The translations under genes were made by a program, and so were the position numbers. Below are positions 18,794 through 28,284 of a stretch of 38,141 nucleotides of DNA, piece by piece. The stretch covers positions 1 through 38,141 of the forward strand of contig JAIOPD010000051.1 of the NCBI GenBank assembly GCA_021414115.1. Direction: 5' to 3'. Origin of the DNA: Planctomycetia bacterium (GTDB lineage: Bacteria; Planctomycetota; Planctomycetia; Pirellulales; UBA1268). The first letter of the stretch is position 1. Each line of letters opens with the position of its first letter. The notes beneath the pieces are model-generated. The model was not told the DNA's origin and ran no database searches. It was given only the letters and a program-made list of their open reading frames with translations.

Positions 18794-19726
18794 ATGAACG
18801 TCGCCCTGCGCCCCCTGCTCCATTCTTTCGCGGCCGCAACCGCGATCGCCGTCGCCGCCGCGATAGCGCTGACGGCGATGCCGGCACGTGCCGACATCTG
18901 GACGGCCACGACACTAACGGCATCCAGCACGTCGATCAATGGTACGCCGATCACCGGTCGCGCCACGCTCACGATCAGTGACACCACGCTCACCGTGACG
19001 CTCACCAACGCCTCCTCGGCAGACTCGGCGTATCGCTCCGATCTGCTGACGAGTTTTTACTTCGACATCGTGAAGTCGGGCAGTGTCCGGCCGACGCTCA
19101 CCTATGTGTCGGGCACGGGCTTTGTCTCGAAGGTGTTCACGGCCGCTCCCGACGTGCCCGTCAATTACTCGCCCCCCTACCCCGCGGGCGTGGTCCCGAG
19201 CGGCACCGGCCCGCATTTGCCCTCCAATCTCGTCGCCACAAGTCCCAACGACAACTCGTGGCAGTTCAAGTCGTGGGCCCTCGGTCCGGCCCAGTGGGAC
19301 GTCAACCAGTTCCCGCCGCTCGGCTTCGGGATCGGCACGGTGGGCAACAGCGGCACCGCGTCGGGCACCTTTTTCAACAAGTTCAACGGAAACATCGTCG
19401 ACGGCATCGATTTCGGTATCTACCGCGCCGACGGCGACCTGTCGGCGCCGAGCGGAAGCCTCAATGGACTCGTGCTCGTGAGTAACTCGGCCACGTTCAC
19501 GTTCACATCGCCCGATCTGACCGGCTTCACCAGCAGCGACGTGAGCCCGAACTTCCTGTTTGGGTTCGGCAGTGACCCGGAGACGATCCTCACTCCCGAA
19601 CCGGGCACGATCGCGATCCTCGGCTGCGCCGCGTGCGGAGCGGCCGACGCTGTCCGCCGCCGATTCCGGCGACGCAGATCGAGCGGCTCGCACCGGGGCG
19701 GCAGCCCGCCTCCCGCCGCGGGATAG
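18794..19726 (+). CDS. PEP-CTERM sorting-domain exported protein
   Basis: A 310-aa protein from ATG 18794; the longer frame from 18713 would put 27 residues before a good signal peptide, so it is rejected. The N-terminus has a hydrophobic signal (FAAATAIAVAAAIALTAMPARA). The mature part is Thr/Ser/Gly-rich and beta-strand-like. The end has the exosortase-type sorting signal: PEPGTIAIL, a short hydrophobic helix and an Arg-rich tail (RRRFRRRRSS). The tail then runs on for about 13 residues, longer than usual. It is probably a surface or extracellular-matrix protein processed by an exosortase encoded elsewhere. No domain of known function was recognised. The terminator-bearing leader upstream suggests regulated expression. 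Confidence 0.8.
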   Translation: MNVALRPLLHSFAAATAIAVAAAIALTAMPARADIWTATTLTASSTSINGTPITGRATLTISDTTLTVTLTNASSADSAYRSDLLTSFYFDIVKSGSVRPTLTYVSGTGFVSKVFTAAPDVPVNYSPPYPAGVVPSGTGPHLPSNLVATSPNDNSWQFKSWALGPAQWDVNQFPPLGFGIGTVGNSGTASGTFFNKFNGNIVDGIDFGIYRADGDLSAPSGSLNGLVLVSNSATFTFTSPDLTGFTSSDVSPNFLFGFGSDPETILTPEPGTIAILGCAACGAADAVRRRFRRRRSSGSHRGGSPPPAAG

Positions 19727-19801
19727 TCGGCCTGGGTCACGATCGGCGATACTTGCAGCCGTTCGCAGGCAGGACATTTTCCGGAGTTGAATGGATTCAC
19801 G

Positions 19802-20827
19802 ATGGGCAGCAAGATCGTCGGCAGGCTCCTCTTCCTGGTGGTCACGGCCGCCTTGGCCTTCGTCGCGTGGCAGGAGTGGTCCCGCCGGCAGGCGGCCGGC
19901 ATGCCCGCGGGCATCGTCTCGGGCAACGGGAGGATCGAGTCGATCCAGGTGGATGTGGCCGCGAAATACGCCGGCCGCGTGAAGTCGATCAAGGTCCGCG
20001 AGGGGGATCTCGTCGCCAAAGGCGACATCCTCGTGGAGATGGACACGGCCGAACTTCAGGCCGAGTTGGCGAAGGCTCGGGCGCACATCGCGGAATCCGA
20101 GGAGTCGGCCGCCGAGGCGGCCGCCGAGATCGCCAGCCAGGAAAGCCAGCTCCTGTTCGCGAAGCAGCAGTTGGCACGGGCCGAGAAGTTGCTCGCCTCG
20201 AAGACGGTCACGCGGGACGAGTTCGAGGAGAAGGAGGCCCGGGCAAAGGTGGCCGAGGCGTCGGTCAACGCCGCCCAGGCCAAGCTCCGCTCGGCCAACT
20301 CGTCGATCGAGGTGGCGACCGCGGAGGTCCGCCGGGTGCAGACGGAACTCGACGACGCGGTTCTCAAATCTCCCGTTCGCGGACGTGTGCTCTATCGGCT
20401 GGCCGAGGAGGGCGAGGTACTCTCGGCCGGCGGCAAGGCGCTCACGCTCCTCGACCTCGGCGACATCTATATGGAGATCTTCCTTCCGGCCCAGGAGGCC
20501 GCCCGGGTCAAGCTCGGCGGCGAGGCCCGGATCACGCTCGACGTCCGCCCGGAGTTCGCCGCGCGGGCGAGCGTGAGCTTCGTGTCGCCGGAAGCCCAGT
20601 TCACGCCTAAGCAGGTCGAGACCAGGAGCGAACGCGACAAGCTCATGTTCCGCGTCAAGCTGCAAATCCCCCCCGAGCTCGTGCTGCCCTTCATCGAACG
20701 GATCAAGACGGGAATCCGCGGCGTGGGTTACGTGCGCATCGACGAGTCGGTTCCGTGGCCAGAGTCTCTGCAGAAGCCGTTTCCGCCGCCGCCCCAGCCG
20801 GCCGACGCGATGCCAGCCGCCAACTGA
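19802..20827 (+). CDS. HlyD-family periplasmic adaptor of an RbbA-type efflux system
   Basis: A 341-aa protein from ATG 19802 (a TTG at 19787 is possible but sits directly on the GGAG at 19783-19786). One N-terminal anchor helix (IVGRLLFLVVTAALAFVAW) is followed by a biotinyl-lipoyl half-domain (AAKYAGRVKSIKVREGD). A long alpha-helical hairpin rich in Ala/Glu/Lys comes next, then the second lipoyl half (LKSPVRGRVLYRLAEEGEVL) and a beta-barrel domain. It spans the periplasm and links the permeases to an outer-membrane channel. It is 33 nt upstream of the two-ATPase permease gene, the order found in yhiI-rbbA-yhhJ of E. coli. The Pro-rich C-terminus is not typical. Confidence 0.88.
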   Translation: MGSKIVGRLLFLVVTAALAFVAWQEWSRRQAAGMPAGIVSGNGRIESIQVDVAAKYAGRVKSIKVREGDLVAKGDILVEMDTAELQAELAKARAHIAESEESAAEAAAEIASQESQLLFAKQQLARAEKLLASKTVTRDEFEEKEARAKVAEASVNAAQAKLRSANSSIEVATAEVRRVQTELDDAVLKSPVRGRVLYRLAEEGEVLSAGGKALTLLDLGDIYMEIFLPAQEAARVKLGGEARITLDVRPEFAARASVSFVSPEAQFTPKQVETRSERDKLMFRVKLQIPPELVLPFIERIKTGIRGVGYVRIDESVPWPESLQKPFPPPPQPADAMPAAN

Positions 20828-20860
20828 CCCCTCGTCGTCTCACGCTTCCCTGGAGATTCC

Positions 20861-23626
20861 GTGCCAGCAGCACCTCGCCCCGTGGGGGATTCAGCGGCGA
20901 TCGTGGCGTCGGTCGCCCACCTGCGGCACCGGTACGGTGGCACGACCGCACTGCGGGACCTGTCGGTCGGGATTCCCGCCGGATGCATGGTCGGGCTGAT
21001 CGGCCCCGACGGTGTCGGCAAGTCGACGTTGCTCGGGCTCCTCGCGGGCGCGAAGCGGATTCAGTCGGGCACGGTGATGGTGCTCGGCGGCGACATGGCC
21101 GATCCCCGCCACCGCAACGCCGTCTGCCCCCGGATCGCGTTCATGCCGCAAGGGCTCGGCAAGAACCTCTCCATGGAGCTGAGTGTCTTTGAAAACATCG
21201 ACTTCTTCGCACGACTCTTCGGCCAGCGAGAGGCCGAGCGGCGAACGCGAATCGCACGGCTCTTGGAAGCGACGGGGCTCGCGCCGTTTCCCGACCGCCC
21301 CGCGGGCAGGCTGTCGGGCGGCATGAAGCAGAAAGTCGGTCTCTGCACGGCGCTCGTGCACGATCCCGACCTCCTCATTCTCGACGAGCCGACGACGGGG
21401 GTCGACCCGCTGTCGCGGCAGCAGTTCTGGACGCTCATCGACGACATCCGCCGCGACCGGCCGGCCATGAGCGTGATCGTGGCCACGGCTTACATGGACG
21501 AGGCGCAGCAGTTCGACTGGCTGATGGCGATGGACCGGGGAAGGATCCTTGCCACCGGTTCGCCGACCGAGCTCCGCGGCCGCACGGGCACGGTGTCGCT
21601 CGAGGAGACGTTCGTGGCCCTCCTGCCTCTGGAGGATCGGGGGATCGGCGGACCGCTCGTGATCCCCCCACGCACGCCTTCCGCCGCGGGGCCCGCCATC
21701 GTCGCCCGGCATCTCACCCGGCGATTCGGCAGCTTCACGGCCGTCAACGACGTCTCCTTCGAGATTGACCGGGGCGAAATCTTCGGCTTCCTCGGATCCA
21801 ACGGCTGCGGCAAGTCGACCACGATGAAGGTGCTCACCGGGCTGCTGCCGGCGTCCGAGGGAGAGGCACTGCTCTTCGGCGAAAAAGTCGACGCCTCGAA
21901 TCTCGACACCCGCCGGCGCGTGGGCTACATGTCGCAGGCGTTCTCGCTCTACACCGAACTCACCGTCCGGCAGAATCTCTGGCTGCACGCCCGGCTGTTC
22001 CACATCCCCGCGGACCGGGCCCAGGCCCGGATCGACGAACTGGTCGCACGTTTCGGACTCGGCGTGCACCTCGACGACCTCGCGGAGGTGCTCCCACTCG
22101 GAGTACGGCAACGGCTGTCGCTCGCCGTCGCCGTGATCCACTCACCCGAAATGCTGATCCTCGACGAGCCCACCTCGGGCGTCGATCCGATCGCCCGCGA
22201 CGAGTTCTGGAAGCTCCTCGTCGACCTCTCGCGGCGGCAGAACGTGACGATCTTCATCTCCACCCACTTCATGAACGAGGCCCTGCGGTGCGATCGGATC
22301 TCGCTCATGCACGCGGGCACCGTCCTGGCCTGTGACACGCCGGCGGCCCTGATGGCCGCCCGCGGGAGCGGCGACCTCGAAACGGCGTTCATCGGCTACA
22401 TCGCCGACGCAACCGCCGAGCCGGCCACCACTCCGGCGGCCGCCGCCGCGGCGTTCGGATCCGAATCGGCTGCGACGGTCCCATTCCGCCCTGGCTCGCC
22501 GCCATTAGCGCGGCTGCTGGCCTACAGCCATCGCGAGACGCTCGAGATCCTCCGCGATCCCGTCCGCCTCGCCTTCGCGTTCATCGGCTCGATCGCGCTG
22601 ATGCTCGTGTTCGGATTCGGGATCACCACCGACGTCGAGAACGTCCGCTACGCCGAGTTCGACCAGGACCGGACTCCCGCGAGCCGCGACTTCCTCGCCG
22701 CCTTCTCCGGTTCGCGCTCGTTCGAGCGGCGGCCCGCGATCACTGACATCGTCGATCTGCAGCGCCGACTGCGGTCGAACGACATCGCGCTGGCCCTCGA
22801 GATTCCAGACCAGTTCGGTCGTGAGCTCGCCAAGGGAGCGGCCCCGGAAGTGTCGGCGGTGGTGGATGGTGCGAATCCGTTCCGGGCCGAGACGATCGCA
22901 CAGTACGCCCGCGGCGTCACGCTGAACCACCTTCAGGAGGAATCCCGTCGCCGACCGCGAGGCCCGGATCCCGTGGCCCGACTGCCGGCCATCGAGCCCC
23001 GATTCCTCTACAACCCGACCTTCGAGAGCATCTATGCCATGGTGCCGAGCATTCCGCCGCTCCTGCTCGTGCTGCTCCCGGCGATCCTCATGGCCGTCAG
23101 CGTGGTCCGCGAAAAGGAACTCGGGTCGATCACCAACTTCTACGTGACGCCCACCAACCGCTTCGAGTTCCTCGTCGGCAAGCAGCTCCCCTACATCGCC
23201 ATCGCGATGGTCAACTTCATGATCCTGACGGTGATGTCCACCACCGTCTTCGGCGTGCCGATCAAGGGCAGCGGGCCGATGCTCACGCTCTGTGCGTTGC
23301 TCTACGTCACCGCCACGACCGCCATCGGGCTCGTCGTGGCCTCGTTCACATCGAGCCAGGTCGCCGCCGTGTTCGTGACGGCGATCGTCACGATGCTGCC
23401 GACGACGCAGTTCTCCGGGCTGCTGCAGCCGGTGTCGACGCTCCAGGGCAACGCCCGGGTCGTGGGCATGCTCTGGCCCACGACCTACTTCATGCACGCC
23501 AGCGTGGGGGCCTTCACCAAGGGGCTCGACGCACGGCTCCTCGTGCCCGACGCCCTGGCGCTGGCCCTCTTCATCCCGGTGCTACTGGGCACCGCGATGG
23601 CCGTGCTCAAGCGGCAGGAGGACTAG
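20861..23626 (+). CDS. ABC exporter: two ATPase domains fused to an ABC2 permease (RbbA/YhiH type)
   Basis: A 921-aa protein. NBD1: Walker A GPDGVGKST (48-56), signature LSGGMKQ (151-157), Walker B LLILDEPTTG (171-180). NBD2: Walker A GSNGCGKST (312-320), a divergent signature LPLGVRQ (411-417), Walker B MLILDEPTSG (431-440). From about residue 500 an ABC2-type permease follows, with one helix at about 566-588, a large extracytoplasmic loop and about five C-terminal helices. The length and order match E. coli RbbA (about 911 aa), which was named for ribosome binding but is also a putative exporter. The start is GTG at 20861 with GGAG at 20852-20855. The yhhJ-like permease starts 2 nt after its stop. 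The substrate is unknown. Confidence 0.9.
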   Translation: MPAAPRPVGDSAAIVASVAHLRHRYGGTTALRDLSVGIPAGCMVGLIGPDGVGKSTLLGLLAGAKRIQSGTVMVLGGDMADPRHRNAVCPRIAFMPQGLGKNLSMELSVFENIDFFARLFGQREAERRTRIARLLEATGLAPFPDRPAGRLSGGMKQKVGLCTALVHDPDLLILDEPTTGVDPLSRQQFWTLIDDIRRDRPAMSVIVATAYMDEAQQFDWLMAMDRGRILATGSPTELRGRTGTVSLEETFVALLPLEDRGIGGPLVIPPRTPSAAGPAIVARHLTRRFGSFTAVNDVSFEIDRGEIFGFLGSNGCGKSTTMKVLTGLLPASEGEALLFGEKVDASNLDTRRRVGYMSQAFSLYTELTVRQNLWLHARLFHIPADRAQARIDELVARFGLGVHLDDLAEVLPLGVRQRLSLAVAVIHSPEMLILDEPTSGVDPIARDEFWKLLVDLSRRQNVTIFISTHFMNEALRCDRISLMHAGTVLACDTPAALMAARGSGDLETAFIGYIADATAEPATTPAAAAAAFGSESAATVPFRPGSPPLARLLAYSHRETLEILRDPVRLAFAFIGSIALMLVFGFGITTDVENVRYAEFDQDRTPASRDFLAAFSGSRSFERRPAITDIVDLQRRLRSNDIALALEIPDQFGRELAKGAAPEVSAVVDGANPFRAETIAQYARGVTLNHLQEESRRRPRGPDPVARLPAIEPRFLYNPTFESIYAMVPSIPPLLLVLLPAILMAVSVVREKELGSITNFYVTPTNRFEFLVGKQLPYIAIAMVNFMILTVMSTTVFGVPIKGSGPMLTLCALLYVTATTAIGLVVASFTSSQVAAVFVTAIVTMLPTTQFSGLLQPVSTLQGNARVVGMLWPTTYFMHASVGAFTKGLDARLLVPDALALALFIPVLLGTAMAVLKRQED

Positions 23627-23628
23627 CC

Positions 23629-24753
23629 GTGCGACGCCTGACGAACATTCTCTGGCTCGGCATCAAGGAGCTTCGCAGCCTCCGCCACGACGTCGTGCTG
23701 ACCGTGTTCGTCGTCTACGCCTTCACGATGGCGATCTACACGCAGGCCCGAGGCACCTCGTCGGAGGTCAACAATGCGTCGATCGCCTTCGTCGACGAAG
23801 ACCAGTCGCAACTCTCGAAGCAGCTGATCGCCGCCTTTTACCCGCCGCGATTCAAGCCCCCCACGATGCTGGCGGCGGGCGCGGTCGACCGGGCGATGGA
23901 CGAGGGCCGCTCCATGTTCGTGGTCGTGGTGCCGCCGAGGTTCGAGGCCGATCTCCGCGCCGGCCGCCGCACCGAGCTGCAGGTCAACATCGACGCGACC
24001 GCGATGTTCCAGGCGAGCACCGGGGCCTCCTACATCCAGCAGATCATGACCGACGAGATGGTCCGCTATCTGAGGCGATCCGACGAACGACTGGGGAGCC
24101 CGATGCGGCTCGTCGTCCGTAAGGCCTTCAATCCCAACGGCGACACGAGCTGGTTCAACGGCATCATCGCGATCATCAACCAGATCACGATGCTCACGGT
24201 GATCCTCACGGGGGCGGCCCTGATCCGTGAGCGGGAGCACGGCACGCTCGAACACCTGATGGTGATGCCGCTGACCGCCTTCGAGATCGTGATGGCGAAG
24301 GTCTGGTCCAACAGCCTCGTGATCCTCGTCGCCGCCACGCTCTCGCTCCTGATCGTGGTGCGGTCGATCCTCCAGGTGCCGATCGCCGGCTCGATCCCGC
24401 TGTTTCTCGCCGGCGTGGCGGTCTATCTCTTCTTCGCCACCGCGCTGGGTATTTTTCTGGGCACGGTGGCCCGGACGATGGCGCAGTTCGCCCTGCTCAT
24501 CATCCTCTTGATCATCGCCCTGCAGATGCTTTCGGGCGGGAGCACGCCCGTCGAGAGCCAGCCCCCATGGCTCCAGACGCTCACCCTCGTGCTGCCCTCG
24601 CGGCACTTCGTCACCTTCGCCCAGGCGATCATCTACCGCGGGGCGGGCTTCGACATCGTCTGGCCGCAGTTCGCCGCGGTGGGGGGAATCGGTTTGGCCT
24701 TCTTCATTTACAGCCTGAGTCGGTTCCGGGAATCGATCGCAACCAGCCGCTGA
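23629..24753 (+). CDS. ABC-2 type permease (YhhJ-like)
   Basis: A 374-aa protein, the same length as E. coli YhhJ. The first helix lies at about 20-38, followed by a large periplasmic loop. Five or six helices then run from about 178, including INQITMLTVILTGAALIREREHGTLEHLMVMP, the conserved ABC2 segment with the REREHGTLE coupling motif. It starts with GTG 2 nt after the rbbA-like gene, so the two are surely translated together and probably form the hetero-permease of one exporter. The operon ends here; no clear terminator is visible in the 93 nt before the next gene. Confidence 0.9.
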   Translation: MRRLTNILWLGIKELRSLRHDVVLTVFVVYAFTMAIYTQARGTSSEVNNASIAFVDEDQSQLSKQLIAAFYPPRFKPPTMLAAGAVDRAMDEGRSMFVVVVPPRFEADLRAGRRTELQVNIDATAMFQASTGASYIQQIMTDEMVRYLRRSDERLGSPMRLVVRKAFNPNGDTSWFNGIIAIINQITMLTVILTGAALIREREHGTLEHLMVMPLTAFEIVMAKVWSNSLVILVAATLSLLIVVRSILQVPIAGSIPLFLAGVAVYLFFATALGIFLGTVARTMAQFALLIILLIIALQMLSGGSTPVESQPPWLQTLTLVLPSRHFVTFAQAIIYRGAGFDIVWPQFAAVGGIGLAFFIYSLSRFRESIATSR

Positions 24754-24846
24754 CCTGGCCCCAGAGGTGCGGCTCGTACCGACGCCTGCTTCGGCTAGGA
24801 TGGCGTGACCTTCAGGCCCACACCCGACTTCTGCGGATGATTCGCC

Positions 24847-27800
24847 ATGGAGCGATCCGAACCGGATGCCCCCGAGGAGCAGGCCGACTCGATCGATGAC
24901 GGCGGGCTGAGCGGCTCGGGACTGACCGAACTGCTGCGACCGTCTGCCACCGCTCCGACGGCGGGCGACCTCCAGCCCGGCGCACGGCTCGGCGACGTGA
25001 CGATCGTGCGCTTCATCGCCGAGGGGGGCATGGGGCGGGTCTACGAGGGTTTGCAGGGGATGCCCTGCCGATCCGTGGCCGTGAAGGTCATCCGGCCAGG
25101 ACTCCTCTCGGCCACCGCAGCGAAGCGGTTCGAGCACGAGGCCCAGATCCTCGGGCGGCTCACCCATCCGGGCATCGCCCGCATCTACACCGTGGGAATG
25201 CAGGAGTTGCCCGGGTGCACGGTGCAGTACTTCGTCATGGAGTACATCGAGGAGGCCCTCTCGATCACCGGCTATGCGACCAGCCACGGTCTCGCGACCC
25301 GCGACCGCGTGCTGCTCTTTCGCGAGGTCTGCCGCGCGGTCGCCCACGGCCACCAGCGGGGCGTGATCCACCGCGATCTCAAGCCGAGCAACATCCTCGT
25401 CGATGCCCACGGGCAGCCGAAGATCATCGATTTCGGCGTGGCGCGGAGCACCGATGGCGACGCGGCTCTCACCACGATGCACACCGAGCTCGGGCAGCTC
25501 GTGGGTACGGTGTGCTACATGAGCCCCGAGCAGTTCGACGGCGCGAGCGATGACCTCGACGTGCGGGCCGACGTCTACTCCCTGGGCGTGGTCTTTTATG
25601 AACTCCTCGCCGGCAGGCAGCCCTATGACCTGCGGAACCGGGCTGTCTACGAGGTGGCCCGCGTCGTCAAGGAGGTCGAACCGACGTTGCTCTCCACCGT
25701 CAACTCGCGGCTCCGCGGCGATCTGACGACGATCGTCGCGAAATGCCTGGAGAAGGACCGGGGCCGACGGTATTCCAGCGCGGCCGAACTCGAGGCCGAT
25801 CTGGGCCGGTACCTTCACGGCGAAGCCATTGCCGCCAGCCCACCCCGGCTGATCGACGCGGTCGTGAGGCTGGCCCGTCGGCACAGGCTCGCGGCCATGG
25901 CGGCGGCGGGCATGGTGGCAGCGATCCTGATCGCGATCGTGGGCATCACGCTGTTCGCCGTACGTGCCGAGCGGCAGCGGATGCTCGCCGTCGGGGAGCG
26001 GGAACGGGCCGATGCCGCAAACCGGGAGGCGATGCGACAGCTCTACGTCTCCAATCTGCGGTCGCTCCGCGGGTGTCTCGACAGTCAGAACCTGCGAATG
26101 GCACGCCAGATCTACGGGCAGTCGCTCCCGCTCGCAGGGACGCCGCTCCCGCTCGAGATGCGGATACTCGGCGCGGGCGTCGACGAGGCGCTGGTGGCCC
26201 TCGACGTCGGGCAGGGTTCGGTCCGAGACGTCAGGTACAGTCCCGATGGCAGCGTGCTGGGCATGGCGACGGCCACGAAGTGGGAATCCCCCAAGACCAA
26301 GACAACACAGTTCCTGGTCGAGCATCCGGCATCCCACGTGGGAATCAACCGTCTGTCACTCTCTTTTTTCTCCGCGGATGATCGCCACCGGTACGTCCGC
26401 CTCGAATCGCAGGACGACGAGTGGATCCGCACCTGGCAAGGCCCTGCAGGCCCGGAAGACGTTTCGGCCGGCGGCACGAACGGCTCGCCCCTACCGCTGG
26501 CCATCAGTTCCGACGGCACACGGATGGCGGTGCACGCCCGGGACGGCAGCGTCCGCATCACGGCCAGAGCGACAGGACGCGACGAGATCCTGCTCGACGA
26601 GCATCGGGGACGACTCCGGCGGGTGGTCTTCAGCCCTGACGGCAGCCGCGTGGCCATTCAGAATGCAACCGGTTCACTTGGACTCTGGGATGCCGACGGC
26701 GGAGAGTGCATCACTTGGTGTGGAGGCAGAGACGCCCGGATCGCGGCGTTTGAGTTCAGTCCCCACGGCGAGCGGATCGCCGCCTTCGTGAACACGCCGA
26801 AAAGGCCTTTCGAAGTGCTCCTCTATGAGACCAGCGACGGGCGGCGACTGTGCTCGATCACGACGCCGCGGGGGCTCGGGCCATCGTCCACGTTCCTCAC
26901 ATTCGGTCCGGATGGCGACCGCCTCGTCATGACAGGTGAGAAAAACGAGTTGCACGTGTGGAATGCCCTCGACGGGCAACCGATCGCGAGCCTGCTGGGC
27001 CACGCCGCGGCGGTCACGGCAGTGGCGTACAGCCCCGACGGCAGGCAGATTGCGGGCGGGGCCACCAACGGCCATGTTCGCCTCTGGAACGCGGAATCAT
27101 TCGCCTGCGAGCGGGTTTTACTGGGACACGACGGTGCGATCACGACGCTCGCTTTCCGACCCGATGGCGAGACGCTCGCCTCCGGCTCGCACGACGGGAC
27201 GGTGCGGATCTGGTCCCGAACGGCCTCACAGCCGCTCGCCGTGCTCCCGGACGTTCCCGGGATGACGGCAGCCGCATTCAGTCCCGATGGCAGCCAACTG
27301 GCCGTCGCACCACGGGAGACTGGCGACATCGACGTCTGGCACCCGCGAACGCTGGAGCGACTCCGCACGCTCCGCGGCGGGCTGGGCAGGGTGACCGAGA
27401 TTGTCTACAGCCCTGATGGCAGGCTCGTCGCGGCCGCGTTTCAGACGTCGGGAAAAAGCGGCGACGTGCGCGTCTGGCGAACGGACACCGGAGAACTGCT
27501 CTCCTCGCTCGGGGACCACCTGCATGCTTCCAGGACAATGACGTTCAGCCCCGACGGGTCGCGGCTCGCGACGACCTCGCCCGGGGGCATCGTGAAGCTC
27601 TGGAACCTGAACACGGGGGACACATGCGTGGAGTTTTCCGCGCCGCGCACGTCGCTGGACGTCGATGTCGCCGCCGTCTTCGGATTCGACGGCACTCGCG
27701 TGGCCTACGTGACATCGGAACTGCACGACGCGGCGACGGGCCGCGTCGTGGCGACCATGAGCCCGCGCGGCATCGTCTCCTGCCTTGCAGCCAGCCCCGA

Positions 27801-28284
27801 TGGGAGAGTGCTGGTCACCGGCATGGCGATCGGCACCGTGTACCTCAACGACTTCGTCACCGGCGAAGGGGTCGCCTCACTCGTCGGCCACAGCGACCAG
27901 GTGAGGTCCGTCGTCTTCGATCCCATGGCCCCCCGCCTCGTCACCGGTTCGCTCGATGGGACGGCCCGCCTCTGGGACCTCTCGACCGGGGAGGAACACC
28001 GCGTCTTTCGCGGCCACGAAGGCCCGGTCGAAAAGGTGTTGATCACTCCAGACGGCCGCCGTGTCGTGACGGCCGCGACCGATGGCACCGTGCGCATCTG
28101 GGACGCCGCCACGGGCGACGAACTCTGCAGTCTGGCCGGGCAGCCGGACATGCCCCGCGCGCTGGCCATGAGTCCTGACGGCACGACGCTCGTCACCGCG
28201 AACGCCACTGGCGAGGTGAGGGTCCAGGGGCTCTCCAACGCGGCCGTGACCGCCGCGCGGGGGGCCGTCACCGCTCCGCGCTGA
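24847..28284 (+). CDS. Membrane Ser/Thr protein kinase with C-terminal WD40 propellers
   Basis: A 1145-aa protein. The Hanks-type kinase domain is at about 51-325: glycine loop AEGGMGRVYEG (58-68), Lys80 in VAVK, HRDLKPSN (175-182, catalytic Asp177), DFG at 195-197 and SPE in place of APE (226-228). All catalytic residues are present. One membrane helix lies at about 349-372. After a short helical region, many WD40 repeats run to the end with blade signatures such as SPDGRQIAGGATNGHVRLWN and DGTVRIWDAATGDELCS, enough for two propellers. Topology predicts a cytoplasmic kinase and an extracytoplasmic propeller sensor. TAGGAT at 24796-24801 may be a -10 element. The 3' end overlaps the convergent peroxidase gene by 17 nt. 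Confidence 0.93.
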   Translation: MERSEPDAPEEQADSIDDGGLSGSGLTELLRPSATAPTAGDLQPGARLGDVTIVRFIAEGGMGRVYEGLQGMPCRSVAVKVIRPGLLSATAAKRFEHEAQILGRLTHPGIARIYTVGMQELPGCTVQYFVMEYIEEALSITGYATSHGLATRDRVLLFREVCRAVAHGHQRGVIHRDLKPSNILVDAHGQPKIIDFGVARSTDGDAALTTMHTELGQLVGTVCYMSPEQFDGASDDLDVRADVYSLGVVFYELLAGRQPYDLRNRAVYEVARVVKEVEPTLLSTVNSRLRGDLTTIVAKCLEKDRGRRYSSAAELEADLGRYLHGEAIAASPPRLIDAVVRLARRHRLAAMAAAGMVAAILIAIVGITLFAVRAERQRMLAVGERERADAANREAMRQLYVSNLRSLRGCLDSQNLRMARQIYGQSLPLAGTPLPLEMRILGAGVDEALVALDVGQGSVRDVRYSPDGSVLGMATATKWESPKTKTTQFLVEHPASHVGINRLSLSFFSADDRHRYVRLESQDDEWIRTWQGPAGPEDVSAGGTNGSPLPLAISSDGTRMAVHARDGSVRITARATGRDEILLDEHRGRLRRVVFSPDGSRVAIQNATGSLGLWDADGGECITWCGGRDARIAAFEFSPHGERIAAFVNTPKRPFEVLLYETSDGRRLCSITTPRGLGPSSTFLTFGPDGDRLVMTGEKNELHVWNALDGQPIASLLGHAAAVTAVAYSPDGRQIAGGATNGHVRLWNAESFACERVLLGHDGAITTLAFRPDGETLASGSHDGTVRIWSRTASQPLAVLPDVPGMTAAAFSPDGSQLAVAPRETGDIDVWHPRTLERLRTLRGGLGRVTEIVYSPDGRLVAAAFQTSGKSGDVRVWRTDTGELLSSLGDHLHASRTMTFSPDGSRLATTSPGGIVKLWNLNTGDTCVEFSAPRTSLDVDVAAVFGFDGTRVAYVTSELHDAATGRVVATMSPRGIVSCLAASPDGRVLVTGMAIGTVYLNDFVTGEGVASLVGHSDQVRSVVFDPMAPRLVTGSLDGTARLWDLSTGEEHRVFRGHEGPVEKVLITPDGRRVVTAATDGTVRIWDAATGDELCSLAGQPDMPRALAMSPDGTTLVTANATGEVRVQGLSNAAVTAARGAVTAPR

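Noticed and set aside
18914-20665. 583-codon open frame on the minus strand
   Set aside because: Antisense to the PEP-CTERM and HlyD genes; composition typical of a shadow.
23623-26337. 904-codon open frame on the minus strand
   Set aside because: It runs antisense across the yhhJ-like permease and the start of the kinase gene, with no recognisable motif; the sense genes have clear families.
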